Part shown: positions 16,803 to 29,267 of the stretch, piece after piece
How the letters are laid out: each line of letters begins with the position of its first letter
Numbering within the stretch: the stretch's first letter is position 1
Source: Terriglobia bacterium
GTDB lineage: Bacteria; Acidobacteriota; Terriglobia; Bryobacterales; Bryobacteraceae
Direction: 5' to 3'
Length of the DNA stretch: 64,000 nucleotides
Assembly: GCA_021325235.1 (NCBI GenBank)
Contig: JAJPHN010000040.1
Span: 62,001-126,000, forward strand
Notes under the pieces: generated by a model
Databases searched by the model: none
The model's input: the letters and a program-made list of their open reading frames with translations, nothing else
Told to the model about the DNA's origin: nothing
Position numbers and translations under genes: made by a program

Positions 16803-17791
16803 CAGCGGGTGTACTGCAGCTGGCGGCGCTCTGCGGCGCGCTCCAGGGCAAAGCCGATCAGCGTATCGAGCAGTTGAGGATAGGGCACGCCTGAATATTC
16901 CCACATCTTGGGGTACATGCTGATCGAGGTGAAACCGGGGATGGTATTGATCTCGTTCACAAAGAACTGGCCGGTGCTCCTGTCCATGAGAAAATCGACG
17001 CGCGCCATCGCCTCGCAATCGACCGCTTTGAAGGCGGCGAGAGCGAGAACCTGCATTTCTGACGTCTGGGCGCGGTTTAGGTTAGCGGGCAGCTCGATGC
17101 GGGCCTTGTCGAGAAGATACTTGTCTTCATAGGTGTAGAACTCTTGAGAAGGAAGAATTTCGCAGGGCACCGAGGCGCGCGGATCGGCGCCCCCGAGTAC
17201 GGCGCATTCGAATTCGCGGCCATCAACGCCGCGCTCCACGAGAATTTTGCGGTCGTAGCGGGAGGCAGTGGTGAGTGCGGGCGCGAGTTCTGCCCGCGAT
17301 TTGACCTTCGTGATGCCGACGGAGGAGCCAAGATTAGCGGGCTTCACGAAAACGGGGAAATCGAAGGGAAGCTCGAGCGAGGCGGGATCGAAATGCCCCC
17401 GCGTCAGGACCAGATACGGAACAACGGGCAACCCAGCGGCCTGGCAGAGGCGTTTGGTAATGGCTTTGTCCATCGAAACGGCTGAGGCGAGCACACCCGC
17501 GCCAACGTAAGGAATTTCGGCGAGCTCGAGCAGACCTTGAACCGTACCGTCTTCGCCGAAGGTGCCATGGAGCACTGGGAATGCGACATCGATTTCAGGG
17601 TTGCGGCCGGGTTCGGGACAGATCGGCTTTTCCCATTTCCCGTCCTTACTGATGAAGTAATCAAGAACTGTGTATTTGGCAGGATCGAGCGCTTGACGAA
17701 CGGAATGCGCCGAGCGGACAGAAATTTCATGTTCGCCCGAGCGCCCGCCAAAGATGAGCGCCACGCGAATTTTCGTTGATGGAGAAGGCAA
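16802..17791 (-). CDS. ddl: D-alanine--D-alanine ligase
   Basis: 329 aa ATP-grasp enzyme. ALIFGGRSGEHEISVRSA is the N-terminal D-Ala site motif, LHGTFGEDGTVQGLLEL follows, and VFVKPANLGSSVGI is the ATP-binding loop. The C-terminal FFVNEINTIPGFTSISMYP holds the metal-binding Glu/Asn and the second D-Ala site. It makes the D-Ala-D-Ala dipeptide for peptidoglycan. The downstream S41 protease starts in its stop codon. Confidence 0.96.
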   Translation of the reverse strand: MPSPSTKIRVALIFGGRSGEHEISVRSAHSVRQALDPAKYTVLDYFISKDGKWEKPICPEPGRNPEIDVAFPVLHGTFGEDGTVQGLLELAEIPYVGAGVLASAVSMDKAITKRLCQAAGLPVVPYLVLTRGHFDPASLELPFDFPVFVKPANLGSSVGITKVKSRAELAPALTTASRYDRKILVERGVDGREFECAVLGGADPRASVPCEILPSQEFYTYEDKYLLDKARIELPANLNRAQTSEMQVLALAAFKAVDCEAMARVDFLMDRSTGQFFVNEINTIPGFTSISMYPKMWEYSGVPYPQLLDTLIGFALERAAERRQLQYTR

Positions 17792-17825
17792 CTCCCATTG
17801 TCGCGCGGCGCCCGAGCGGATTCAG

Positions 17826-18524
17826 CTACTTGCGGGAGGATTCGCGATCAAGAGCGTGGATAAAACCTTCGGCGGCCGGAGGCACTGCCACCCCGCCTTC
17901 CACGATTTCTTTATTTGTAATGTTCTTGCCGTAGAGTTCACGGTTTGAATCCGTGTCCTGCGTTACGGCTGCACCCGTCAGATCGATACCGCCGAAAATG
18001 CCGCGCTGGCGCGAATAGGTCAGGATCTCGGCGTGCATTTCGGCATCGGTGAGAGCGGAGGCGTTGCGGCCAACCGGCCCGGCTGCCGCGGAGAGTTCGC
18101 CGCCAAGCTGGGTCTTGTCATGCAGCAGGTGTTCCATCCCGCTCTTACTCATCACCAGCATGATCAGGTCGGTTTCGGCGCCGCCGATCAGCAACCCGAA
18201 CTTACCGCCCGTAATACGCAGCGAACCCGGCGCGCTCCAGCCGACTCCGCTTGCTCTCCGGCAGGTGAAGAAGCCCTTGCCGTACTCGGCGCCTACGATA
18301 AAGCCGCCTTTTTTCAGATGCGGAATCACCACGACGCAGGAAGCTTTGTTCAAAAGGTCCTGCGGAATGCCTTTGTCGGAGGCGTTCATCATGTCGTGCA
18401 GCGTCTCGGTGGCGGCATCCAGCCGCGCCGCGGCGGTCTTTTGCGCAAACGCGGGAAGCGCCGCGAGTGCTGCGATCATGAATGCCGGAATCAACCGGGA
18501 AGCCCAATGATTTTGCTTGCTCAT
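17826..18524 (-). CDS. Secreted SYLF (Ysc84) lipid-binding domain protein
   Basis: 232 aa with a clear signal peptide ending AALPAFAQ. The SYLF domain covers most of the rest: IPQDLLNKASCVVVIPHLKKGG, VGAEYGKGFF, GGKFGLLIGGAETDLIMLVM, and SRQRGIFGGIDLTG. SYLF domains bind phosphoinositides in eukaryotes; bacterial copies are exported and of unclear role. It is 34 bp upstream of ddl on the same strand. Confidence 0.9.
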   Translation of the reverse strand: MSKQNHWASRLIPAFMIAALAALPAFAQKTAAARLDAATETLHDMMNASDKGIPQDLLNKASCVVVIPHLKKGGFIVGAEYGKGFFTCRRASGVGWSAPGSLRITGGKFGLLIGGAETDLIMLVMSKSGMEHLLHDKTQLGGELSAAAGPVGRNASALTDAEMHAEILTYSRQRGIFGGIDLTGAAVTQDTDSNRELYGKNITNKEIVEGGVAVPPAAEGFIHALDRESSRK

Positions 18525-18584
18525 TTTAAATCCCGACAGTGGGACGCAAGCGGGATCGAACTTGCAACAGGTGTAGTGGGTACC

Positions 18585-19961
18585 TTACTTGCTTTTAATG
18601 TCGGAATAGATGTTTTCGGCGGCGCTTCTGGCCAGGCGGACACAATCGGGGATGCCGACCCCCTCGTAGGCGTTTCCGATCAGGTGGAAAGATGGCAAGC
18701 CGGCGCTCAACTGGCGGATGCGATCGACACGATGCGCGTGCCCGACGACGTACTGCGGCATGGAATCGGGCCAGCGGTGAACAAGGGCTGTCTGCGCGGG
18801 AGAAGAAATACCACTCAAGCGATGTAGATCGTTCTCAGCCAACCGAACGAGTTCGTTGTCGGCAGCCGCTCGGAGTCTTACGGCTTCCGCCCCGACAATG
18901 AATGCCCGAATTGCAAACAGCCCGGGGGCGATGCGGGTGGGGAACTTGCGGTTGACAAAAGTAGCGGCGGCGATCGTGCGGCGTTCCCGCTGCGGCACGA
19001 GAAAACCGAAGCCTTCAAGAGGATTTTCCAGGCGAGCGGAGTTATAGAGCAGATTGGTCAGGATGGCCGAGGAATAAGGGATGGCGGCGAGCTCAGCTGC
19101 CAGCTGCGGAGCAGACGCTTCGAGCAGGAGGGCGGCACGATGCGCGGGAAGCGCCACGATCAGGTGTTCGGCGGCGAACGTTTCTCCGCCCAACTGAATG
19201 CGCCAGCAGTTGCCGTCACGATACACCGCGCGAGCTTCCCGTCCGGTAAGCAGTGAGGCAGCCGTTCGAGTGGCCAGAGCGTCGATCAAATCCTGCATGC
19301 CGCCCGAAAAGGATCGGAACAGCGAGCCCGCCGTGGGCGACTTTTTCTCGTGCTGGACGCCTCGGATCAGGCTTCCAAACCGCCGCTCGTACTCCACGAA
19401 GCGAGGCAAAACGCTGCGAGCGCTCAGGCTGGCTGCATTGCCGCCGTAGACTCCTGCAAGCAGAGGATCGGCAACAGATTCGAGAAGCTCATCGCCGAAG
19501 TGATCGCGGACCAACTCCCCCACCGAGATATCGCTTGCGCGCTGCTGCGGCTGCCGGAAGCGTTCAGTTAGGAAACGGAGCCTGGTGGGCAGACTGAAGA
19601 GCGGCGAAACCAGCGCCGGCCGGAGTTCGCCGGGAACCATCATGCTCATGCCGGAGGGCAGTGGCACGAGTCTTCCGTTACGAACGATAAAGACGCGACG
19701 GGCGGCATCGTTGGAGGAGATGATTCGCTCCGGTAAACCTGCGATTTCCGAAGCAAGTTCGGTGACCGCAGGCTTGGCGGCGAGAAAGCTATCGGGGCCA
19801 GCTTCGAGCTGAGAATTTTCGAGCTGCTCGGTGCGAATCAGGCCGCCGGTACGCGTCTCCTTTTCGACCAGAACGCAATCGATACCGTGGCGGGCGAGAT
19901 AATACGCAGCGCTCAGACCGGAGATGCCGCCGCCTAGGATCGCGACCTGGTGAGAACTCAC
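18585..19961 (-). CDS. hemG: Protoporphyrinogen oxidase
   Basis: 458 aa flavoprotein. The N-terminal dinucleotide fold is VAILGGGISGLSAAYYLARHG with LVEKETRTGGLIRT; GPDSFLAAKP and the C-terminal GNAYEGVGIPDCVRLARSAA are typical of the HemY/HemG (PPO) family. It oxidises (copro)porphyrinogen in the heme pathway. Its ATG overlaps the hemE stop by 4 nt, so the two heme genes form an operon. Confidence 0.92.
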   Translation of the reverse strand: MSSHQVAILGGGISGLSAAYYLARHGIDCVLVEKETRTGGLIRTEQLENSQLEAGPDSFLAAKPAVTELASEIAGLPERIISSNDAARRVFIVRNGRLVPLPSGMSMMVPGELRPALVSPLFSLPTRLRFLTERFRQPQQRASDISVGELVRDHFGDELLESVADPLLAGVYGGNAASLSARSVLPRFVEYERRFGSLIRGVQHEKKSPTAGSLFRSFSGGMQDLIDALATRTAASLLTGREARAVYRDGNCWRIQLGGETFAAEHLIVALPAHRAALLLEASAPQLAAELAAIPYSSAILTNLLYNSARLENPLEGFGFLVPQRERRTIAAATFVNRKFPTRIAPGLFAIRAFIVGAEAVRLRAAADNELVRLAENDLHRLSGISSPAQTALVHRWPDSMPQYVVGHAHRVDRIRQLSAGLPSFHLIGNAYEGVGIPDCVRLARSAAENIYSDIKSK

Positions 19962-20923
19962 TTGACGGTACGAAATTCCCGGACGATGGAGACGACGGCC
20001 TTCACGTTTTCGACGGGCGTCTCGGGCAGGATGCCGTGTCCCAGATTGACGATATGGCCGGGGCGCGTGCCGGTGCGCTTCAGCAGATCGGTGACTTTGG
20101 TGCGGAGTTCGGGTAATGGGGCGAAGAGCGCTACCGGGTCCAAATTGCCCTGGATGGCTGAGCGATAACCGATTTCGGACCAGGCGTTATCGATATTGAT
20201 GCGCCAGTCGACGCCGAGAACATCGCCACCGGCGGCGTGCAGTTCGCGGAAAAAACCGCCGGCGCCCGTGCCGAAGTGGATGACCGGCACGCCGGCCGAG
20301 CGAATGCGTTCGATGAGCGCGCGGGAATACGGCTGTACGTAACGGACGTAATCTTCGGGACTGAGCGCGCCGACCCAGCTATCGAAGACCTGAATAGCGC
20401 GCGCACCGGCCCCGATCTGCATGCGCCCGAATTCGCCGAGCACGTCGACCAGTTTGCCCATCAGGCGCCGCCACATGGTCTCGTTGCCGAACATGAGGCG
20501 CTTCGTTTTCAGGAAGGTTTTCGAGGGGCCGCCTTCGATCATGTAGCTGGCCAGAGTGAAAGGAGCGCCCACGAAGCCGATGACGGGAACACGTCCGGCG
20601 AGGTGTTCGGCAACCTTGATGATGGCTTCCGAGACGTAGCCGAGGTCGTCGGTGCGGCTGGTCGAGAGCTCGTCGATATCTTCCGGTTCGGTGATTGCGT
20701 TTTCGATCAGCGGACCTTCACCGGCCACGAATTCGAGCTTGAGGCCCATAGGCTCGATGGGTAACAGGAGGTCGGCGAAGATAATCGCCGCGTCTACATC
20801 GAGAATGTCGATGGGCTGGAGCGTGACTTCGGCGGCGAGCGCCGGCTTCTTACAGATTTCGAGAATGGAATGCCGGGCACGGATTTCGCGGTACGGCTTG
20901 AGGTATCTTCCAGCCTGGCGCAT
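19958..20923 (-). CDS. hemE: Uroporphyrinogen decarboxylase
   Basis: 321 aa from ATG 20923 (MRQAGRYLKPYR). The catalytic MRQAGRY arginines, the Asp in IIFADLLLP, GFVGAPFTLASYMIEGG and NLGHGILPETP are all present. Conserved family sequence continues upstream in frame for about 18 more residues (RFLDACRRRPTDVRPVWF), but that stretch contains no ATG, GTG or TTG before an in-frame stop. So the true start is either a rare CTG at 20971 or hidden by an indel. Translationally coupled to hemG downstream. Confidence 0.93.
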   Translation of the reverse strand: MRQAGRYLKPYREIRARHSILEICKKPALAAEVTLQPIDILDVDAAIIFADLLLPIEPMGLKLEFVAGEGPLIENAITEPEDIDELSTSRTDDLGYVSEAIIKVAEHLAGRVPVIGFVGAPFTLASYMIEGGPSKTFLKTKRLMFGNETMWRRLMGKLVDVLGEFGRMQIGAGARAIQVFDSWVGALSPEDYVRYVQPYSRALIERIRSAGVPVIHFGTGAGGFFRELHAAGGDVLGVDWRINIDNAWSEIGYRSAIQGNLDPVALFAPLPELRTKVTDLLKRTGTRPGHIVNLGHGILPETPVENVKAVVSIVREFRTVK

Positions 20924-21123
20924 GAACCAGACGGGCCGGACATCCGTTGGACGGCGGCGGCAGGCGTCCAGAAAACGGCCGGCAAGCGGAGCTCGACTGC
21001 CTAAAGGCGCAGGAGGCGTACACCCTCCGCTGGAGCAATTGTGAACAGTCCGCTGATGAAAGTTCTCCCTTCGGCGCTATGAAAGAGTGTAGCGTCAGTA
21101 TGAAAAAAAGCCTAGATCTGGCG

Positions 21124-21480
21124 CTATTCGCGGGGTCGGCCGCGGCGGACGCGCTTGAGCAGATACTCCAGACGGGCATCGGCCGAGAGAGAGACGTCGG
21201 GCTCGAAATGAAGTTCCGGGATGCGGAAGAGCGTGAGCCGTTCGGCGAGTTGGCGGCGGAGAAGGTGGCGGGCCCCATCGAGCGCGGCCAGGGTGGCCTG
21301 CTGCTGCTTCGGATCAGAAGAGAGATGCAGGCGAACCTGGGCGTGCCGCATATCCGGCGAAACGAGTACTTCGGTGACGGTGGCGTCGGAAATGCGCGGG
21401 TCGGCGAGCTCGTAGGAGATCATTTCGCCGAGCTCTTCACGCAAGGCTTCGGAGACGCGCTCGGCGCGGTGGCTATCCAT
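21124..21480 (-). CDS. rbfA: Ribosome-binding factor A
   Basis: 118 aa KH-like protein. VSEALREELGEMISYELADPR is the N-terminal signature, then VTEVLVSPDMRHAQV and the C-terminal IPELHFEPDVSLSADARLEYLL. RbfA binds the immature 30S subunit in 16S rRNA 5'-end maturation and cold adaptation. It lies 39 bp downstream of the hybrid kinase gene on the same strand; no infB or truB neighbour is present here. Confidence 0.95.
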   Translation of the reverse strand: MDSHRAERVSEALREELGEMISYELADPRISDATVTEVLVSPDMRHAQVRLHLSSDPKQQQATLAALDGARHLLRRQLAERLTLFRIPELHFEPDVSLSADARLEYLLKRVRRGRPRE

Positions 21481-21519
21481 GGGTGGCCTCCAAATTTGAG
21501 TGTACGAGGAGGCTGGTTT

Positions 21520-24954
<3,435 letters not shown>

Positions 24955-25095
24955 CTTTGACTACATCGCGCAGCATCGCCTTCGGCGCCTTCAGACAAAC
25001 GATTCCTCCTGATTATGGTGGGATTGCTGCGGAACAATTCTCGCCACGCGGTGCGGCGGTTGGGATAGCTCTTGCATCGTCTTGAGGCGTTCAGA

Positions 25096-26319
25096 ATGGA
25101 AGAAGTGATCGTCGACCCACTTTCGGAGCCCGTTTCAGCACGGGTGAGAAGCCGTCCCTGGCCGGCGTGGCCGCATTTCGAAGCGGAAGACATCGCCGCC
25201 GTCGCGGACGTTTTGGCGTCTGGACGCGTGAATTACTGGACTGGAGAGCAGGGCCGGGCTTTCGAGCAGGAATTCGCAGCGTACACGCACACGCGATATG
25301 GAGTGGCTGTGGCGAACGGTACTCTCGCGCTCGAGCTAGCTCTGCGGGCGCTGGGAATCGGAACAGGAGACGAGGTTATCGTTCCGGCGCGCACGTTCTT
25401 CGGTTGCGTGACGTCCGTGGTGGCGTGCGGTGCTCGTCCGGTATTCGCCGATGTCGATCGCGATTCGCAGAACCTGACAGCCGCAACGATTGAAGCCGTT
25501 TTGACTCAAAGTACACGGGCTATTTTGGTGGTTCATTTGCAGGGCTGGCCGTGCGAGATGGATGAAATTCTCGCGCTTGCTCGCGCGCGCAAGCTGGCCG
25601 TGTTGGAAGACTGCGCGCACGCGCATGGCGCCGCGTACCGAGGCCGAACGGTTGGTTCACTCGGCGATATCGGCGCATTCTCTTTTTGTCAGGACAAGAT
25701 CATGACAACGGGCGGCGAAGGCGGCATGCTGGTGACGAACGACCCGGAGTTGTGGCGCAGGCTATGGTCCTACAAAGATCACGGGAAATCACACGAACTG
25801 GCGCATGCGGGCGAATCCAATGGGGCATTCCGCTGGGTCCACGAAAGCTTTGGCACGAACGCGCGACTTACCGAAATACAATCGGCGCTGGGGCGTAGGC
25901 TCCTTATGCGCCTGCCCGCGAACGTCCAGAAGCGGCGCGACAATGCGGCCTGCCTGCGAGAGGCCCTGGCGAACATAACCGCTTTGCGGATCCCGGAGCC
26001 TCCGGCGCATGTCGATCACGCTTACTACAAGCAGTACGCGTTTCTGAAGCCGCGGGGGCTGGCGCAGAATTGGACGCGGGATGATATCGTGAACGCGATT
26101 CGCGCGGAAGGCATCCCGTGCTCGTCGGGGATATGCAGCGAAGTGTATCGCGAGCAGGCCATTCCGGCGGAGTGGCGGCCACCGCAGCGATTGCCGGCTG
26201 CGGCGGAGTTGGGTGAGACGAGCCTTATGTTCCAGGTGCATCCAACACTCGACCGCAGCGACATGCTCGATACAGCAGCGGCGGTGCGAAAGGTCCTGGC
26301 GCGCGCATGCCGGAGTTAG
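25096..26319 (+). CDS. DegT/DnrJ/EryC1/StrS-family PLP aminotransferase
   Basis: 407 aa from ATG 25096, which has TTGAGG about 10 nt upstream. The fold-type I features are VANGTLALELALRALGIGTGDEVIVPA, VLEDCAHAHGA (PLP-binding Asp) and FCQDKIMTTGGEGGM with the Schiff-base Lys201. These enzymes aminate keto-sugar nucleotides, using glutamate. The 3' end overlaps a methyltransferase gene by 13 bp. It faces a dehydratase/epimerase pair, suggesting it works on the keto-sugar they make. Confidence 0.9.
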   Translation: MEEVIVDPLSEPVSARVRSRPWPAWPHFEAEDIAAVADVLASGRVNYWTGEQGRAFEQEFAAYTHTRYGVAVANGTLALELALRALGIGTGDEVIVPARTFFGCVTSVVACGARPVFADVDRDSQNLTAATIEAVLTQSTRAILVVHLQGWPCEMDEILALARARKLAVLEDCAHAHGAAYRGRTVGSLGDIGAFSFCQDKIMTTGGEGGMLVTNDPELWRRLWSYKDHGKSHELAHAGESNGAFRWVHESFGTNARLTEIQSALGRRLLMRLPANVQKRRDNAACLREALANITALRIPEPPAHVDHAYYKQYAFLKPRGLAQNWTRDDIVNAIRAEGIPCSSGICSEVYREQAIPAEWRPPQRLPAAAELGETSLMFQVHPTLDRSDMLDTAAAVRKVLARACRS

Positions 26320-27026
26320 ATCCGGTTGCCGCCTACGATCTGCTCGCTCCCTCGTTTTCTGCTGTTTCGAAAACGCGAGAACGCTATCTCCGAGCGATCG
26401 AAGACCTGATCGTTTCAGCCGCACCGAAGACCGCGGCATCGATGCTCGACATCGGCTCGGGCGACGGTCGCCGCGCATTGCAGATTGCGAGACAGCTTGG
26501 CATTAGGCGGGTCACGCTGCTGGAGCCGAGCGCAACCATGCGCGCACATTGGCCAGATGATGTTGAAGGCTGGTATGTGCGGGTGGAGGAACTCGGCTCG
26601 AAAGCCGGCAATTTCGATCTGATCACATGTCTATGGAATGTGCTCGGGCACGTGTTCCCGACTGAGGCGAGGCTACATGCTCTCGAACAGATGCGGCGCC
26701 TTTTAACGGCAAATGGGCGATTGTTCATGGACGTGAGCCACCGCTACAACATGCTCCATTATGGACGCGTGCGCACGTTGCTCCGCATGCTGCGGGACCG
26801 ATTTGGGCAGGACTGGCTGAGCGGCGATGTGAGTGTTCGCTGGGAAGTTGCGGGTGGAAACGTACACGCGAAAGGGCATGTCTTCACCGCGGCAGAACTT
26901 GAAGCGCTCGCAAGGGCGGCTGGACTGCAGATCGAGCACCGCTTCGTGGTCGATTATGCAACGGGTGAATTGCGGCGATCGAAGTATCAGGGTCATTTGC
27001 TTTACCAGTGTCGACGGAGTGCTTAG
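26307..27026 (+). CDS. Class I SAM-dependent methyltransferase
   Basis: 239 aa. Motif I is MLDIGSGDGRRALQIA, motif II LLEPSATM, and FDLITCLWNVLGHV the post-II acidic/hydrophobic strand. C-terminal ITAEL-like HVFTAAELEALARAAGL is typical of small-molecule methyltransferases. The target is unknown; from context a sugar or nucleotide-sugar. Its start overlaps the aminotransferase stop by 13 bp, and it converges with neuC 9 bp away. Confidence 0.85.
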   Translation: MPELDPVAAYDLLAPSFSAVSKTRERYLRAIEDLIVSAAPKTAASMLDIGSGDGRRALQIARQLGIRRVTLLEPSATMRAHWPDDVEGWYVRVEELGSKAGNFDLITCLWNVLGHVFPTEARLHALEQMRRLLTANGRLFMDVSHRYNMLHYGRVRTLLRMLRDRFGQDWLSGDVSVRWEVAGGNVHAKGHVFTAAELEALARAAGLQIEHRFVVDYATGELRRSKYQGHLLYQCRRSA

Positions 27027-27035
27027 TTTCGTGAC

Positions 27036-28178
27036 TTATGCCGTTTTGCGCAACAGTTCTTCGCCGAGCGGAACCGAGGCGAGCACTTTCACAATCCGGC
27101 GCGCCGCGTCACCATCTCCGTAGGGATTCGCCATGCCCGCCAGACTGCGGCGAAAGTCGGGATCACGCGCTTTGGCGATCGCCGCAAGAATTTGCGCTTC
27201 GTCTGCGTCGACCGTGAGTACGTTTTTGCTGCGCTCGCGCCCGCGCTGCCGGATGCCGATGTCCACGGCGGGAACACCGAACGACGCCGCTTCCATCACA
27301 CCGCTGCTCGAATTACCGGCAATGATGAATGCCTCGCGTAAGAGACTCCAATAGAGGACGGGATTCAGATTGACGAGTAAATGCGCACGCTTGTGTCTTT
27401 TCGTGAACGCACGCAGCCGCTCGATCAGATCACGGCTCCCGGCGTCGGCATTGGGATAGCAAAAAATGATTGGCTCCGGCAGTTTGGCGAGAGCGCGGAA
27501 CACAGCGTCCGCTTCGCGCGTGGTATCGCCGGCAATCGTCACCGGATGATAGGTGGCCAGGAGAAAGGGCACGCGCAGACTGAGACCTGTTTCGCGCTCA
27601 ATCTCGGCGCGAGATTTGAGCTTGGTGCGGCGGAGATGATCGAGTGAGGGAGCACCGGCGCGATGTACGCGCCACTCGGCCTCGCCCATAGAGATAACCC
27701 GCTGGCGCGCGGCTTCCGTTGAAGTGAAATGCAGATGGCTCAGCTTGGTTAAGGCATTGCGGACGGCATCATCAATCGCGCCTTCGGTGATTTCGCCACC
27801 TTCAATATGGGCAACGGGAATGCGCAAAGCAAGTGCGACCGAAGCGGGCGCCAGCATCTCGTAGCGGTCCGCAATTAACAACAGCAGATCGGGCCGGAGC
27901 GTAGCGAGGTAGTCGGCCAGGCTCAAGGTCGCGATGCCGATTGTCTTTGCCATCGCGACGTCGGTATTGGAATCGAGCAGGCACTCGATCCGCGCGGCGA
28001 TCCTGAAGCCATCCTGCTCGACCTCGCTCACGGGCATTCCGAAAGTAGGACTGAGCTGCGGACCCATGGCGATCAGGTGAAGCTCGAGTTCCGGATGCGC
28101 CTCGATCTCGCGCAGGACCCAATACAAATGCGAGTAATCGGCGCGCGAACTGGTCACGACGGCGATTTTTCTCATCAT
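27036..28178 (-). CDS. neuC: UDP-N-acetylglucosamine 2-epimerase (hydrolysing), NeuC/LegG type
   Basis: 380 aa from ATG 28178, which overlaps the stop of the upstream gene (ATGA). Features: KIAVVTSSRADYSHLYWVL at the N-terminus, LIADRYEMLAPASVAL, VAHIEGGEITEGAIDDAVR, and the nucleotide site IIAGNSSSGVMEAASFGVPAVDIGIRQ split over two strands. This GT-B-fold enzyme releases UDP and epimerises C2, giving ManNAc or a 2,4-diamino hexose for nonulosonic acids. LegG-like activity on a diacetamido sugar is as likely as plain NeuC. Confidence 0.88.
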   Translation of the reverse strand: MMRKIAVVTSSRADYSHLYWVLREIEAHPELELHLIAMGPQLSPTFGMPVSEVEQDGFRIAARIECLLDSNTDVAMAKTIGIATLSLADYLATLRPDLLLLIADRYEMLAPASVALALRIPVAHIEGGEITEGAIDDAVRNALTKLSHLHFTSTEAARQRVISMGEAEWRVHRAGAPSLDHLRRTKLKSRAEIERETGLSLRVPFLLATYHPVTIAGDTTREADAVFRALAKLPEPIIFCYPNADAGSRDLIERLRAFTKRHKRAHLLVNLNPVLYWSLLREAFIIAGNSSSGVMEAASFGVPAVDIGIRQRGRERSKNVLTVDADEAQILAAIAKARDPDFRRSLAGMANPYGDGDAARRIVKVLASVPLGEELLRKTA

Positions 28179-29194
28179 TGCGTCTCGTCCAGCACGGCTT
28201 GACTCGGAACATACTCGGGTACGAGTTCCCGGAGTCCTTCGAGCAACGCGCTGCAATCGCCCTGCTCCAGAGCGGCGCGTAAGCGAGCAACGCTTTCAGC
28301 ACTTTTCTCGGCCGAAAGGGTACGGCCGTCGACCACGGCGAGGCCACACTGTAGCTGTTTTTCAATCGCTTCATCGGAAGCTACGAACGATTCGGTCAAC
28401 TTCTCACCCGGGCGCAAGCCGATGAACGTTATTTCAGCTTGCGGGGACAGGGAACGAGCTAAATCGACAATTCGCAGCGGCGCGGAACGCGGCGGAATCA
28501 ATACGCGCCCGTTCACTTGCGCTTTAAGCGCCTCACGAATGAATGCGACTGTTTCGTCGAGCGTGAAGAACCAGCGGCTCGCGTCCGGGTGAGTCAGCGT
28601 GAGCGGTGCGCGATCGCGCAACTGCTGCTCAAAGGTCGGCAGCACGCTGCCGGTGGACCCGAGCACATTACCGAGACGAATGGCATTGACACGAAATCCG
28701 GGAGCATCGAGAGAGAGCGCCAACAGTTCGGCCGCACGTTTGGATGCGCCCAGGATGCTGTGCGGCTCAACGGCTTTATCAGTTGAAACGAGCAGAAACT
28801 GTCCGACGCCGGCCAAGCGCGCCTCATGAACCAGCTCGAACGTCGCAATCGCGTTATTGAGCAAAGTGGCCTCGATCTGGCGCTCCAGCATAACCACATT
28901 CTTATAAGCCGCGGCATGGATGATGCCGCCGGGCTGATACCGTCTGAGGAGCGAGCGCATGGCTGCGCGATCGGCAACATTGGCGAGCAGCAGACGGTAC
29001 TTCGCGGTATGTGCGACAAGCGAACGATCGAGTTCGATGAGACCCTGTTCGGATTGATCGAGTAGCAGCAGCGGGGTGTGAGGAGATGATGCGAGCGCGC
29101 GGGCGAGTCCGGCACCGATAAATCCCGCGGCACCAGTAATGAGCAGGCAGCGGCTATCATCCGGCTTACCCGCAAGGTTCCGTTCAGTGCTCAA
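28175..29194 (-). CDS. CapD/FlaA1-type nucleotide-sugar 4,6-dehydratase
   Basis: About 339 aa from TTG 29194, chosen to avoid overlap with the divergent peptidase gene. CLLITGAAGFIGAGLARAL is the NAD(P) motif, then HAAAYKNVVMLE and VSTDKAVEPHSILGASKRAAE. In this family the YxxxK tyrosine is often Met; here it is Leu (LGASK). RLGNVLGSTGSVLPTF and FIGLRPGEKLTE are typical of UDP-GlcNAc 4,6-dehydratases (PglF/PseB/LegB). It makes a 4-keto-6-deoxy sugar. Coupled to neuC by an ATGA overlap. Confidence 0.85.
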   Translation of the reverse strand: MSTERNLAGKPDDSRCLLITGAAGFIGAGLARALASSPHTPLLLLDQSEQGLIELDRSLVAHTAKYRLLLANVADRAAMRSLLRRYQPGGIIHAAAYKNVVMLERQIEATLLNNAIATFELVHEARLAGVGQFLLVSTDKAVEPHSILGASKRAAELLALSLDAPGFRVNAIRLGNVLGSTGSVLPTFEQQLRDRAPLTLTHPDASRWFFTLDETVAFIREALKAQVNGRVLIPPRSAPLRIVDLARSLSPQAEITFIGLRPGEKLTESFVASDEAIEKQLQCGLAVVDGRTLSAEKSAESVARLRAALEQGDCSALLEGLRELVPEYVPSQAVLDETQ

Positions 29195-29267
29195 AACGCT
29201 ACTATCGCATCCGCCCCAATACTGCCTGCGCAGCCGCCACCACCTTCGTGTTACAAAATAGAGCGAT

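Noticed and set aside
16803-17018. Longer start of the S41 protease at 17018
   Set aside because: That region is the 3' end of ddl in another frame; the ATG at 16802 starts a signal peptide and overlaps the ddl stop as TGATG.
18541-18580. tRNA-like 3' end (GTTCGATCC-type T-loop on the minus strand)
   Set aside because: The T-stem does not pair (only a GCAAG/CTTGC mini-hairpin), and there is no matching acceptor, D- or anticodon arm.
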